From Paramecium sonneborni (lineage: Eukaryota > Ciliophora > Oligohymenophorea > Peniculida > Parameciidae), in contig CAJJDN010000077.1 in assembly GCA_905182985.1 (NCBI GenBank), positions 124,001 through 188,000 of the forward strand: 64,000 bases of DNA. The letters are read 5' to 3'. Position numbers and translations under genes: made by a program. The notes under the pieces are model-generated. The model ran no database searches, had not been told where the DNA came from, and was given only the letters and a program-made list of their open reading frames with translations. Shown piece by piece: positions 1-13,358 of this stretch (its first letter is position 1; each line of letters begins with the position of its first letter).

Positions 1-1388
1 TCAGAATCATCAGTTGAGGAATGTAAAAAGAAGATTGGAGATATTTAAGAAACATATGATCATTGTATAAAAGAGAATAGAAAGAAAGTATTTAACAAAA
101 TGTAAAATTTAGTCTTTTGTGGTGGAAGGATAATCTCTATAATTTGTAATAGATAATGAAGATTTAGCATAAGCATTTGTTAGTATGGCAAAAGATTGTG
201 AAAGTGTAGTTTGTTGTAGAGTAACTCCAAAATAAAAAGCTGATGTTGTAAGATTAATAAAAGATCGTTTAAATAAAATAACATTAGCAATAGGAGATGG
301 TGCAAATGATGTTAATATGATTTAAGCAGCTCATATAGGAGTTGGATTGTATGGAAATGAAGGAATGAGAGCAGTTTAAAGTAGTGATTTTGCTTTAGGG
401 GAATTTAGATGTTTGTGGAGACTGTTATTAGTTCATGGACATTGGAATTATATTAGAATTGCAGAAATGGTATTGTATTTCTTTTACAAAAATATGATCT
501 TTACTGTTCCATAATTTTTCTTTTCATATTTTTGTGCATTTTCAGGTTAGTCATTTTTTGATGATTGGTATATTACATTCTATAATTTGATATTTACTGC
601 ACTTCCACTTATTATGAGAGGTACTTTTGATTAAGACATCAATTACAGATAACATGTATAATATGAAGAAAAAGAAGATGTTGCATCTGTTCAAAAGAAA
701 TTTGAAGAATACCTAAAATATAAGTTCCCAACTCTTTATTATGTGGGATAGAGTAAAAGTATTTTTACAATTCCAAATTATATGTTATGGGCATTTACTG
801 GTCTAGTACATGGTATGATAATTTATTTTTTCATACTTTGGATATTAGATTATGAGATAGTAGAGGATAATGGATTTCCTGGAGGATTGGCAGCCTTTTC
901 ATTAACTGTTTATTCTAGTATTATTTTAGTATTAATTTTATTATTAATTCAAGATTGCTGATTTAAAGATTGCCATTCATACTAAATATTGGACTTGGTT
1001 TAATTTTGTATGTATTACATTTCTGTCTATATTACTCTATATCATTTATGTAATCATATCATAATTCTGGCCAGGTACTTTAATGGAATATACTCCGTTT
1101 ACTATGGTTGGAACTCCTCATTTCTGGTTATCTATGATTCTAATTGGAGGAATTATTGGAGGATTAGAAGCCATAATAGCTTAATTATAGAGAGAATTTT
1201 TCACTGACCCTGCTTCTGAAATGTTATTTAAAGTTAATACTTTTGGATTAAATCAAAATAAATTCATTGAGTTAAAAGAAAAAAATCAAAAATAATTCAA
1301 AGATTCTTTTTGGGAACCTCTCTATAAATAATATTAATAATAAAATGAAGAAGTTATTAAATTTAGCTAATCATAGCATGCTGAATGA
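1..1388 (+). CDS. P4-type phospholipid-translocating ATPase (flippase), C-terminal part
   Basis: The 5' end is cut by the window, leaving about 445 residues. The open frame starts at base 1 and runs through three exons (1-87, 113-928, 954-1388) separated by two 25-nt GTA...AG introns; removing them restores the frame. The P-domain motif GDGANDVNM lies near 292-320, preceded by a VTPKQKADVV stretch. The rest is the multi-span C-terminal membrane domain, including the conserved TKYWTWF stretch just after the second intron. The family flips aminophospholipids to the cytosolic leaflet using ATP, usually with a CDC50 partner (family knowledge; no partner is seen here). The catalytic DKTGT segment lies outside the window. 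Stop is TGA at 1386-1388. Family assignment is firm; substrate is not known. Confidence 0.93.
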
Positions 1389-2265
1389 TATGTTTATTAT
1401 TATATAATAATTTAATAATTTGCAATAAACTTAATTTTGTACATCTAACCAATTTAATAAAGATTCTTCTCTTATAAATTTTATAAGAGACTTCTTGTGT
1501 TTTTTAAATTACTATTACATAATATAGCCATACGATAAATAGAAAATATGATAATTGAAGATTTAACAGTATGGACAATTGGTAAAAGAAGAAATCACAA
1601 AATAAAGTTGCTATTGAGCTAATAAAGTTAATCAAAAATATTTTTTTGTTGGTATATTCATAAATTATAAAGTAATTCATAATAATTATAATTAGGAGAA
1701 CTAAGGAATTAAAAATTAGTATTTAAAAAGCTTTTCAAAAAAAGTACTAATAATGAATCATATTATAATATGGTAGGAAATTATATATATATAATAATTA
1801 TCTTAGACTGAATGAAATTTATCAATCATTCAAATTATATAAATTTATATATATTATTATAATGATTCAGTTAAATCAATCATTGACTTTGAAATCTATA
1901 ATTTCCAAAAATTATAATTTTAATAGATAAATTAATAAAATTAAATTTTTGGCACAAATAAATAATAAAGTTATCTTATAAAAGTTCAAAATTAAAAATT
2001 ATTCTGATTAGATGGATCAAATATTATTGTATGAAATAAAATATGAATATAAGAATATAATATTGATAATATTTCATAACAATTTTGGATATTTTGTAAA
2101 AAGAAAAAGAAATATAATAAATATTTTATCTTTTAGAAAGTAATAATTAGAGAAAGAAATAGATTTATATAAATCTGAATAAAATTAAAGTAGAAAAAAT
2201 GAAATGAATAAAAAACAATAGAAAATTTTTAAATTATCTTGCTTTCTGTTGAGATATTATAAATT
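1389..2265. other. AT-rich intergenic stretch
   Basis: No sustained open frame under the ciliate code on either strand. It holds AT-rich, partly self-complementary sequence around 1740-1870 but no recognisable gene or regulatory site. Confidence 0.5.
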
Positions 2266-4418
2266 ATGAATAAAAAAATAATTAAAAGGATTAATCTTTA
2301 ATCTGCACCAGAAATAATCAGAGCAAGATAGAAGCCACATACTCATTTAGAAATAGAAACTTTGGTAATGCAAGATATGCGAAAGAAAATATTGAATGAT
2401 GAAATGAATACAATATAATTTTATGATATAGTGAAACCAGATTAGGATGAAATGATAGCTTCTTTAAAGGACAGTTCAAAGAAACCTATTAAATTACATA
2501 AACGAGTATACAGAACAGATTTAGAAAATAAATTAAGAGTTAGATTATAGAATGAGCCAGGTTCTAAGTTATTGTTACAAGAAATGTAATAAATTTAAGA
2601 TTATTTGTGAGTTACGAGAAATTCGGAGAAGATCCTGGAAATTATTCAACTACTATTAATAAGAAATCTCATTAAGAAGAATATTTTAAAACTGATTTGT
2701 AATATAAACCAGAAAGTGATGATCAGTTAGTTGCAAATCTAGAAACATGGTATAAAGGAATTAAGAGAAAATGGAAAGAGTAATAAGATAAATTGAAACA
2801 AGAATAAGAAAAAGAAAGTATTCAAATCTTTTAATTTATATAGGATTATCTAAATTATAAATCTAACAAAGAACATAATCTCTATAGTAATTTAGAAGAG
2901 GAGGTTTCAATGAAAAATAAAAAGAATTATAAACTACATAAACATTTCCAAAATTAACTATAGATTCAACTCAAATAGAAAATGAATAAAGCTCTTTTAA
3001 GTAAAAGTTATTAAATTCTTTGTCAAAAATATCTGCTATTAAAAAAGTTGAGATGCTTCATTAAGATCATTCTATAGCAAAATAACTGGATAAATATTTA
3101 TAATAAGGATCCACCTTAACATAATAAGAATTGGCATAAATAGAATAAGCAAAAGCAAAATAATGCGGATAGAATCATCATGATGGAACTCTAATTTTTG
3201 ATTATACTGTTGAAGGATTAAAGAGTAGTTTACATACCATGATTAAAATGCAATTAACATCCTTTTAAAATGCAACAGAAAGAGCCATATTTTATGAAAA
3301 ATAAACTAATTAAATTTTATTGCGAATCAATGAAAAACTTGATAAATAAAAATAAACAGTCAAAATTAATGAATAAGATTTAGAATCATTAAGAATCGAA
3401 AATCATTAAATTCATTAAAAAATAAGGGATATCTCAGATTTTGTATTTTTATTTTTATTTATTTTAGATAAAAGAAAGGTAAGAGGAACTTAAAGGAATC
3501 AATAAAAAGCCATAATAATAAAACAACTAATCTACTAGTTAAGTTGACAATTATATGGTTATTGCTGTTAGATAGAATGAATTAGAAAGTTAAATCGAAT
3601 AAATGAAAGAAAGTTATTACAAATTTCATGAATAAATGAAACTAAATTCAGTTCAAATTGAAAAATTAGAATAGGAAAACTCTAAACTGAATAAGAATAA
3701 CAAAGCACTTCATAAATCTATTTAAGGATTCTTATTGGAACTTCTTAAAATAGGATTAGATTGCCGATCATAAGGTTTATCTTGGATAATAAAGGCCATA
3801 TGGGATTCAGGTGAAAAAATTTCAGATTCAAATTTTCCACCTTTTTTAGATAGTAAAGCAAGAGATTTTCTATTGCTTAAAACTAAAAAAACTATTGAAT
3901 TAAATGATCTTTTTACAAAAGCTCATTAATTTTTTAGTAATTATAAGGAAACTTCTATTGAAACAGGAAATAATTCAATTGCTTCATTATTATCTAAAAA
4001 TCATTTCTCTCAAATTGATTCAATTGAAATAAAAAAATAACATCTTAATTAGATAAAACAGCAATAATAAAATAATGTAGCATTGTTAGTAGAAGGGTTG
4101 AGTCCTACCGAAAATAAATTAATTGAGAAAACATTTTCTCAAATATTCTCAAGCAAATAAACTCTTAATGATATTATATATTTAGAGGCATCAAGAAAGA
4201 TTTAAAAAATGTTCAAACAGGAATAAGTTTAAGAATAATCGATTGTTTTTACAGAGATAAACAATTTTGAGAAAGATAGATTGATAAAGGAATACTAACA
4301 AATATAAAGAGAGATTTAAATGAAAGAAATATAGTTTCGTAAATTTGAAGAGACAGAGTTATAGAGATTAATGAAAGAGATTGAATATAAGAACTATTTG
4401 GCAAGGTTAGAAAGTTGA
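2266..4418 (+). CDS. Large coiled-coil protein of unknown function
   Basis: Starts at ATG 2266 and ends at TGA 4416-4418. Introns seen at 2586-2611 (26 nt) and 3443-3467 (25 nt). A third frame change needs an intron of length 3n+2 near 2887-2924; a 38-nt GTA...AAG candidate fits and gives about 687 residues. The protein is rich in Gln, Glu and Lys with long heptad-like stretches in its second half. A more conserved-looking block in the middle (around bases 3735-3880) contains GLSWIIKAIWDSGE followed by a phenylalanine/leucine-rich segment ending in LLLKTKK. The N-terminus is basic. I do not recognise the family. The coiled coils suggest a cytoskeletal or ciliary scaffold, but this is inference only. 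The unusual length of the third intron is the weakest part of the model. Confidence 0.7.
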
Positions 4419-4554
4419 TATTTAATAGATTTAATATTGAAGGGTTGTAATTGTTAGGTGCTTAATTTGGATATGGATAGGGAGAGAGTTTTTTGATTAA
4501 ATATGGTATGTTACATAAAATGTTTAATAATTGAGATTATAAATATAAATAAAG

Positions 4555-5954
4555 ATGATTGAAATGTAAAGTTTGAGTAGTTAGACAGGGAAGACAAAGT
4601 TTTCTTTATTAATAGATGCTTCTAAGACATTAAGCTATAAGGAGTTATTGAATTTGTCATGTCGATTTGCAGTATTTGATATAAAAACACTTAGTGCAAG
4701 TTTGTATGGTTAATTTAAGGAAGTATTCGTAATAAAAGCATAAGCAGTTACGGTAATAAAATAAGATAATAAAAGGAATCATAAGTTGATGAGATCATTT
4801 CTTTGGTAGACTTTATCCCTGGAGCAACAACATCTTAGATGATGGTAGCTTTAGGAACAATAGCAAAGAAGAATGCTTTAGGTGGTATAGTGGCATTAAT
4901 AGGATTTGCTGGTCCTGGAGCTGTATTATTAGCAATTTTAGGATTTATATACAGTAAGTATCCAGATCCTAAGGATTTGAACATTTTGATATTTTTAGCA
5001 ATTTAAGGAATAAAAGCTAGTACAGTAGCATTAATATTATAGTTAATGATTTAAATGGCTATGTAATCAATAAAAAGTAGAATTCATATGAGTTTATCAG
5101 TTTTAAGTGCTGTTCTACTTGTAGCTTATTAATAATCTTATGTGTTAATATTGACGATGATGATGGGTGGGATTCTAACGATAATGTTAGAATATGATGC
5201 AGAAAACACAATAGGTCGAAGTACATTTATAAAAGAGCAAACAGTAACTCCAGTAATTACAACCGATCCTAAATTAATTAATATAAAAAATAGTCATAAA
5301 ATTAGTTAATTGTTAGGAAATAAATCATTTTACTTATATATAATCTTTTTAATTGCATTACTTTATTTTAATTCAGCATATAAATCAATGATTTTAGATA
5401 TATCTTTATCCTTTTATAATATAGGAACATTTATGATAGGAGGTACACCAATAACATTACCATTTATGTATGCAGAGACCGTTTTAAATCCTTTATATAT
5501 AAATGAGGATGCCTTTTGGTTAGGATTTGGATTAGCAGCTGCTTTACCAGGTCCATATTTAAATTTTGCTATATTCTTAGGAACTCATAGTATGGGTTTC
5601 TCAGGAGGAGTATGTTGTTGGATGGCCATTTTTGTACCATCAATTCTCTAAATATGGGGATTATTACCTCATTGGGCAAACTTTAAAACTAATGTATATA
5701 TGACCAGATTTAAAGAAGGAGTTATTAGTGTAGCAATTGGATTTCTAGCAACTACTGTTTATTATTCTTGGGTAGATGCATGTAAATATGATATGTCAAC
5801 AGCAACTGTTATTACATTTCTAAGCTTGATTTATGTGAGTCTATTAAATTTTAACAGTCCAGCAGTCATCTCACTAGGAGCAGCTTTATTTATAACTCGT
5901 TATTTAGCTTTATGGTATTATCGAGAATTAGATCCATCTATATTTTAAGTATGA
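4555..5954 (+). CDS. CHR-family (chromate transporter-like) membrane protein
   Basis: ATG 4555 to TGA 5952-5954 with one 23-nt intron (4753-4775), giving 458 residues. The protein consists of two homologous membrane halves, as in long-chain CHR transporters. The first half carries DFIPGATTSQ; the second carries FMIGGTPITLPFM and AALPGPYLNFAIFLGT, matching the PGP-type motifs of the family. About ten or more hydrophobic segments are visible. In bacteria the family exports chromate, probably as an anion exchanger also handling sulfate; the substrate in protists is not established. The first conserved FGGP-type motif near the N-terminus is not recognisable here. Gene boundaries are well supported by frame arithmetic. 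It lies 136 bp downstream of the preceding coiled-coil gene on the same strand. Confidence 0.85.
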
Positions 5955-5969
5955 TTTTATTTATTAAAA

Positions 5970-7195
5970 ATATAACATCAATATTTTCATTTCCATATCT
6001 TATATCATATTATTTACAATTCTTCCTATTATATTTTATCAAATAATATATGACACATTACTTATCAACTATTATTCTCTTATCATTCTATAACTAAATC
6101 ACATCATATTTCAATTCTTTATTTTTATTCACTATCTATACATCAAATTTACGTAATTTAAATTCTTTCAATCTACTAATTTTATCTCTCTCATTAATTT
6201 CTAGTTTGTATTTAATTATAGTATTCTTTTGTTATTCTCTAATATCTCTTTAATAGAATTGCAAGATCTTTACATTTCCTTTCGGAATTATAATCACTTT
6301 GTTATCTAATATTATACACTTTGAATATTACCAATACTATTAAACTTCTATTTTAATTTCAAAGTTCCGAAAAATATTAACTTATTAAAATATTCTATGA
6401 AGTATTTTCCTTATAATTTTCATCTGAAATCAATATTGAATTATTATGACAAATCATTTAAATTGTTTATAGCTGTATCCTAACTATATTCGCTTTATCA
6501 TTTTGCTATACTTTTCCTATTAAAAAAATTTAATATTCTAATTCAAATATTTAATACTGTATTTTTTTTTAAATTAACTAATTTTTGTAAATTGTATTTA
6601 TTTTTAAGTAATCTAAATCTATTTCACTTATAAGATTTTTCTTTATCTAAATCTCCAAAATTGATGATTGGTATGGTAATTGAAAATATAATCCATCCTA
6701 TTCATTTCTTTTTTTAATTTTATTTTGTAACTGTATTAAATCCATATAATATTACTTAATGTAAATACATCAATGAATTAAAACATGGATTTTATTGATT
6801 TTCTATTTGAATAAATACATTTTCTTAGAACTTGTCATGTTGCTGATTATTAGAAGAAAACCTTCCTAAAAGAGTTTTAATTATGAAATTTAATCATTAT
6901 TGGTGCAAATCTATTTTAAATGATATTAAGTCAAAATTTTAACTATTTTTTTTCATCAGATTTTAGATAAAAATTTATGTTGATTTTAAGAGTTAAACAA
7001 CTCATTATCAATTTGTCAGGATCACAAAAAAGCTTTCCATAAAAATAAAATCTTGTTATGAATTCTTGTTTTTTTTTATATTATTTATAATCTACTCTAT
7101 TCTAAATTCCTCCAATCACATTCCCTATTGCTTTATCAAAGTTACAATCTAAAAATCCTATTCCAAATATATAATCAAACACCCTTAAACAAATA
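5970..7195. repeat. Direct repeat copy 1 (1226 bp), paired with 7197-8422
   Basis: Apparently identical, over all stretches I compared, to 7197-8422; the copies are separated by one N at 7196. The pattern is that of two contigs with overlapping ends placed side by side instead of merged. It contains part of a minus-strand coding region. Confidence 0.9.
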
Positions 7196-7196
7196 N

Positions 7197-8422
7197 ATAT
7201 AACATCAATATTTTCATTTCCATATCTTATATCATATTATTTACAATTCTTCCTATTATATTTTATCAAATAATATATGACACATTACTTATCAACTATT
7301 ATTCTCTTATCATTCTATAACTAAATCACATCATATTTCAATTCTTTATTTTTATTCACTATCTATACATCAAATTTACGTAATTTAAATTCTTTCAATC
7401 TACTAATTTTATCTCTCTCATTAATTTCTAGTTTGTATTTAATTATAGTATTCTTTTGTTATTCTCTAATATCTCTTTAATAGAATTGCAAGATCTTTAC
7501 ATTTCCTTTCGGAATTATAATCACTTTGTTATCTAATATTATACACTTTGAATATTACCAATACTATTAAACTTCTATTTTAATTTCAAAGTTCCGAAAA
7601 ATATTAACTTATTAAAATATTCTATGAAGTATTTTCCTTATAATTTTCATCTGAAATCAATATTGAATTATTATGACAAATCATTTAAATTGTTTATAGC
7701 TGTATCCTAACTATATTCGCTTTATCATTTTGCTATACTTTTCCTATTAAAAAAATTTAATATTCTAATTCAAATATTTAATACTGTATTTTTTTTTAAA
7801 TTAACTAATTTTTGTAAATTGTATTTATTTTTAAGTAATCTAAATCTATTTCACTTATAAGATTTTTCTTTATCTAAATCTCCAAAATTGATGATTGGTA
7901 TGGTAATTGAAAATATAATCCATCCTATTCATTTCTTTTTTTAATTTTATTTTGTAACTGTATTAAATCCATATAATATTACTTAATGTAAATACATCAA
8001 TGAATTAAAACATGGATTTTATTGATTTTCTATTTGAATAAATACATTTTCTTAGAACTTGTCATGTTGCTGATTATTAGAAGAAAACCTTCCTAAAAGA
8101 GTTTTAATTATGAAATTTAATCATTATTGGTGCAAATCTATTTTAAATGATATTAAGTCAAAATTTTAACTATTTTTTTTCATCAGATTTTAGATAAAAA
8201 TTTATGTTGATTTTAAGAGTTAAACAACTCATTATCAATTTGTCAGGATCACAAAAAAGCTTTCCATAAAAATAAAATCTTGTTATGAATTCTTGTTTTT
8301 TTTTATATTATTTATAATCTACTCTATTCTAAATTCCTCCAATCACATTCCCTATTGCTTTATCAAAGTTACAATCTAAAAATCCTATTCCAAATATATA
8401 ATCAAACACCCTTAAACAAATA
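7197..8422. repeat. Direct repeat copy 2 (1226 bp), paired with 5970-7195
   Basis: Second copy of the block before the single N at 7196. This copy is continuous with the unique sequence after 8422, while copy 1 is continuous with the unique sequence before 5970. Confidence 0.9.
7202..8422 (-). CDS. Unrecognised minus-strand gene (fragment inside an assembly duplication)
   Basis: Read on the minus strand there is good coding potential under the ciliate code. Two GT...AG introns of 20 and 34 nt (within about 7600-7800, and again one repeat unit to the left) join three exons and bypass TGA codons. The last exon reads through VIIIPKGNVKILQFYQRDIR and KLEINERDKISRLKEFKLRK. An upstream block includes FGIGFLDCNFDKAIG and YGKLFCDPDKLIMSCLTL, but a further frame change between the blocks is unresolved. 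Neither start nor stop could be fixed. The same sequence occurs at 5975-7195 because of the duplicated block, so it should be counted once. No family recognised; the short beta-rich strings could belong to a propeller, which is a guess. Confidence 0.45.
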
Positions 8423-9203
8423 TCAAAATAAAAGAAATCACTAAACAGATTATTTTAATGAGTTATTACCATTGAACATCAAACAAACTCCAATATTAAA
8501 TAATTTTGAAAATTTAGTGATCAAAATTTTTTAATTTATTAAAAAGTTTTGCTAATTTAATAGTTAACATTATTTTATTTTTTGTATAACTACTCAAATC
8601 CAAACTATTCAATAATATTTTAATTCTATTACTCCAACATTGCATCTTTTTTACATACTAATTTGTCCAATTAGTTTTTTCTTTAAACAGTATACTGTTT
8701 TTATAATTTTATACTTTTTAATAATTCTCTTATTTTTTCTCTTTATCAACATAATAATTTACTTTATTCTAAATTAATTTTGTGATACTTTAATTTTAAG
8801 TCTATTGTAATCCTATATCTTTAATGAATTTATCAATTTTGGTGTTGAATTACAGTAAAATTGGAATTAATTTTTTTCTAGATTATTTAATAAATCCTTA
8901 TTTACAAGAGTTATTTTTTATTTTTAATCAAACATTATTTATTTTGGATTAAGTTTAGTAATAAATATTAGAAGAGTAAAATATATTTTTCTTTTATTTC
9001 TCTAATCCTTGTTCATTTTTAATTTTACTTTAAAATTTCAATAAAATCATTCTCTGATTGTAAGAAATTCTGTGTTATTTTTATCATGATTTTAATAGAA
9101 ACCTTATTAAAATAATTGATATTGATTCATAAAAAAATAAAAGAATGTATCAATAGAAGAAATATATATATAAATTATAGATGTTTTAAATATGTAACTT
9201 AAC
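8423..9203. other. AT-rich region without a clear gene
   Basis: Very AT-rich, with scattered short coding-like strings on the minus strand (around 8540-8640) that may be the 5' end of the preceding unresolved gene. Nothing else recognisable. Confidence 0.4.
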
Positions 9204-10145
<942 letters not shown>

Positions 10146-10619
10146 TATAATAAATTATCATTTCTTTCTCTTATTACCTTTTATAATTACAGTGGTGACA
10201 TCATCGTTAAATTATTATAACAAACCTATCTTTAATCATTTATTATCAAATATACTATCCATTATTTCTATGTTACTATCATCCTCTATTCTATTCTTTA
10301 ACCATTTAAATTATCAAATTAGAAAATCAAAATACTTACTTAATATACATCAAACATATTTATCTCATTTACACTTAAAAATGCAATATATATAAAAAAT
10401 CATCCTTTATTAAGAAGAATCATCATAATAATCTTAATACTCTTATTTTTTTTATTTAACTCTACTAATACTAATAAGCAATTTACCCTTAATATAATCA
10501 TTATTATTTTTTAAATATGTCATAATATTTTCTATATCCCTATTTATTAATAACATATTAACAGATCAATCAATTTTGTTGCTATTTTATACGAAAACCT
10601 TGAAATAAATAGCATCTAA
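10146..10619. other. AT-rich upstream region of the protease gene
   Basis: Contains no supported gene. It would hold the promoter of the minus-strand protease, but I see no defined motif. Confidence 0.4.
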
Positions 10620-12000
10620 TAAAATTATTTATTAATCAGCTAGGCTTATATGGATTTAAAATGAAAAGAAATTATACTTTGTGAATATTGTAGTTAAGAA
10701 CTTAATGAACTCAAAAAAACTAAAATCAATTAAAATTAGAGCCTTGATTATTAATATGAAAAATGAGTTAGAAGCTTTGAGAAATTGAAGATTCAATTTC
10801 CTATTAATTTCTTATAGCAAAAAAAATAAATGCATTTAGTTGATGTATTTTTTACTATTAAAATAAAAGCACTTTGAAGAAAATTAAAAAAATGAACAAA
10901 TGAAATATATATCAGAAAGCAATATGTATTTTAATTGGCATTAAAATATAAACCAGAATATACTAAACTATTATAAAGTTGAAGCGAAAAGTAGAAATAG
11001 TAGTTGTAATAAATTTAAATGAATAATCTGAAATATTTCTCAAATAATTTATTGATCAAGAGAGAGGGTTAAACGAATCCTCAGAGGATTTAGATTTCTA
11101 ATAAATAAATAAAAGTAGGAAATTGTGATTAATTAAGCTTAAGATGAAAAATAAATTAAATTTTGAATAATAGAAATTATAAAAATTAGAAGTAAAATAA
11201 TAAACAAAGAATTTTAAAATGAAAAATAAGAGTTAAAAAAACAAGATAGATTAATGAATAGGAAAAAAATGAAACAATTAGAAGAAGTGGAATATGGTAC
11301 AGACTAGAAGAAATAAAATTTTGAATTGATACTGAATGAAATAAAGCCAAAAAAATTTTTTGAAGAAAGTATTAGAATAGAGGGTTATTCTAAAAGAAAG
11401 TAGAATTTGTAGAATTTTTAGTAGCGACCTATTCATTAAATGGAGTATGTAAAGAAGGAAATAAAAGAAAAAATTTTTAGAATATAATAATAAGGATATG
11501 TTATAATAATCTAGAAATAACTTAAATTTGTACCATATTAGATAGGTAGATTGGATTCAAAATATGAAAATTTTTAATCCTTTGTTAGAAGACGATTATA
11601 GAAATATAAAACCACTCATTCTAAAATATTGTTATAAATTCATATGTTTTTAAATCAAAAGGCTTTAATTTGACAATTCTTCATAAGAGTTTATTAAATA
11701 TAGTGAAAATTTTTAGAAATTATATGATTTAATACAAATCGATAAATCCAACAAAAGTTAATGTAATTCATAAGAAAATAAGAGAAGAAAAGAATATTGA
11801 GATTAATTTGTAAATAGAGTGTTGAAGAAAGAATGATTAAGATGCATTTTACAAAAAAATAACTCTTTTAATCAAACATTAAAACTGAAGAACGAAATTT
11901 GAAAATGTTTTAATATGACATTTTGAGAATTTGAATTTATTTCTTTTATTGAAAATTAAAAATTTTTTTAATTCTAATTAAATTTTATTTTACGATTATA
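10620..12000 (+). pseudogene. Decayed coding region (gene remnant)
   Basis: Short coding-like segments appear in different frames and are broken repeatedly by TGA, which is the true stop in this genome. The first starts at ATG around 10651 and reads into a cysteine-containing string (ILCEYCSQELNELKKTK) after an early TGA. A later one near 11390-11470 reads KVEFVEFLVATYSLNGVC. Codon use resembles real genes, but no set of short introns that I tried joins the pieces. The likely explanation is a pseudogene of a coiled-coil or zinc-binding protein; a gene with unusually many introns is the alternative. Confidence 0.4.
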
Positions 12001-12527
12001 TTATTTTGGATCAAAGATTTCTAGGTAAATAAACTCAAACCCGAAAATTCTAATTTCAGTTTATTTTCTAAAAATTATATTAAAATATTCATCATTTCTT
12101 GATAAATCAGCTCTATTTGCAAAAACTCTTTCAATTTACTCTCTTCATATATTTAGATACAAAGCAAAATATAAAGGCATATTACAACTTTAAATTTAAC
12201 TTTTGGATATAAACATTTTAATTTCTTTTAAGATTTTTGATTTTAGAACTTAAATTCAATATATCCTATCCTTAATTTCATAAATAGTTATTTAATACTT
12301 CAATAATTTTAATTTTTTTTCTTTTTTTATCTGTTATAATACAATCATAGAATATAAGAATAGATTCTTAATTAAATTAAAAATCAAAATGGATTCTTGA
12401 ACCATTGATATTTCCTAGAGAATTTCTGCTTATTAATACTTTATAGAAATATTAATAAAAAATTGGCTCAATTAATTTAAATTCAGCACTTTAAAAAAAA
12501 TCAGCTCATTAATATTATTATTCACAA
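12001..12527. other. AT-rich spacer
   Basis: Homopolymer-rich DNA. One frame is free of TGA for several hundred bases before 12528, but its composition is not convincingly coding. An upstream exon of the next gene cannot be excluded. Confidence 0.35.
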
Positions 12528-12785
12528 ATGATGAATGAATCCTTTTATAGAATGTGTTTTTAAACTTTGCGCTCTTTAGTTGAACTTAAACTTATTAGTG
12601 AAGAAGAGAAAGTTATCTTAAAAGATCTAATAATAAAGAATGAATTTTAAATTCCTTCTACAATTAGTGCTGAATAACTCTCTTTCTTTTTTTTATAATT
12701 AATTAAAAAATAAAGAAGAGAGTTGGCAATCAAACAAGGTTAGCTTCTTATTATAGATGAAGAGACAGATGAAGAATTAATTTGA
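12528..12785 (+). CDS. Small hypothetical protein, tandem paralogue 1
   Basis: ATG 12528 to TGA 12783-12785, 85 residues if it starts here; the frame stays open upstream, so the true start may be earlier. The core reads FQTLRSLVELKLISEEEKVI then LKDLIIKNE. It is clearly similar to the core of the next small gene (13098-13358), which has IAKEEKSILKMIIIHQD at the corresponding place. The sequence is predicted mostly helical and charged. No family recognised. Being next to a paralogue in a region of decayed genes suggests a local duplication. It may be functional, because the shared core is conserved while the flanks differ. Confidence 0.5.
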
Positions 12786-13097
12786 AGGTCCTTTTTAAAA
12801 ATATTTTCAGTGAGATTTGTGTATATATTTTCTCCAAACACCTAATATTAACTAACAAAAATTTATATAATATATTTAAAAAAGCTTCTAGAATCATTGC
12901 TATAAATGAATATTTTCATTAAAAATCACTAATATTTCACATCTTAATTTAAATAACATAAATATATTACACATCATTAAATCCCTAGTATATATCCAAA
13001 ATTGATTAATTTTCTAAAAATAAACTAAAATTAAAATCCCCTTTTAACTTAATTTCATATAATTTAAAATTACTTAATAAAAATATCAATTTTTTAG

Positions 13098-13358
13098 ATG
13101 ACGCAAACCTATTTCTAAACAGCTCTCAAATATGTGCAAACTCTTTATGAATAAAAGTACATTGCAAAAGAAGAAAAATCAATACTTAAAATGATAATTA
13201 TTCATCAAGATGTTAATGACAAGTTAGTAGACAACAGAGACGCAATAACTTAAGTCTCTTAAAAATTAAAAACACTAAGAAGAATTAAGAGAATACATCT
13301 ATAAACTTCTAATAGTCTAAATTAAATTACAGAAAAAAGCATTGAAATTGATTCCTGA
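13098..13358 (+). CDS. Small hypothetical protein, tandem paralogue 2
   Basis: ATG 13098 to TGA 13356-13358, 86 residues. The N-terminal half reads YFQTALKYVQTLYEQKYIA followed by KEEKSILKMIIIHQD. This matches the neighbouring 85-residue protein in spacing and in the EEK-x-ILK-x-x-II pattern. The C-terminal half is basic (KLKTLRRIKRIHLQ) and differs from the neighbour. The frame is also open upstream through an AT-rich stretch ending in TTTTTTAG, which could be an intron end, so an additional upstream exon is possible. Function unknown. Confidence 0.5.

Noticed and set aside
1010..1207. Plus-strand frame of 65 residues
   Set aside because: Overlaps the flippase membrane domain in a different frame; the flippase frame is supported by conserved residues.
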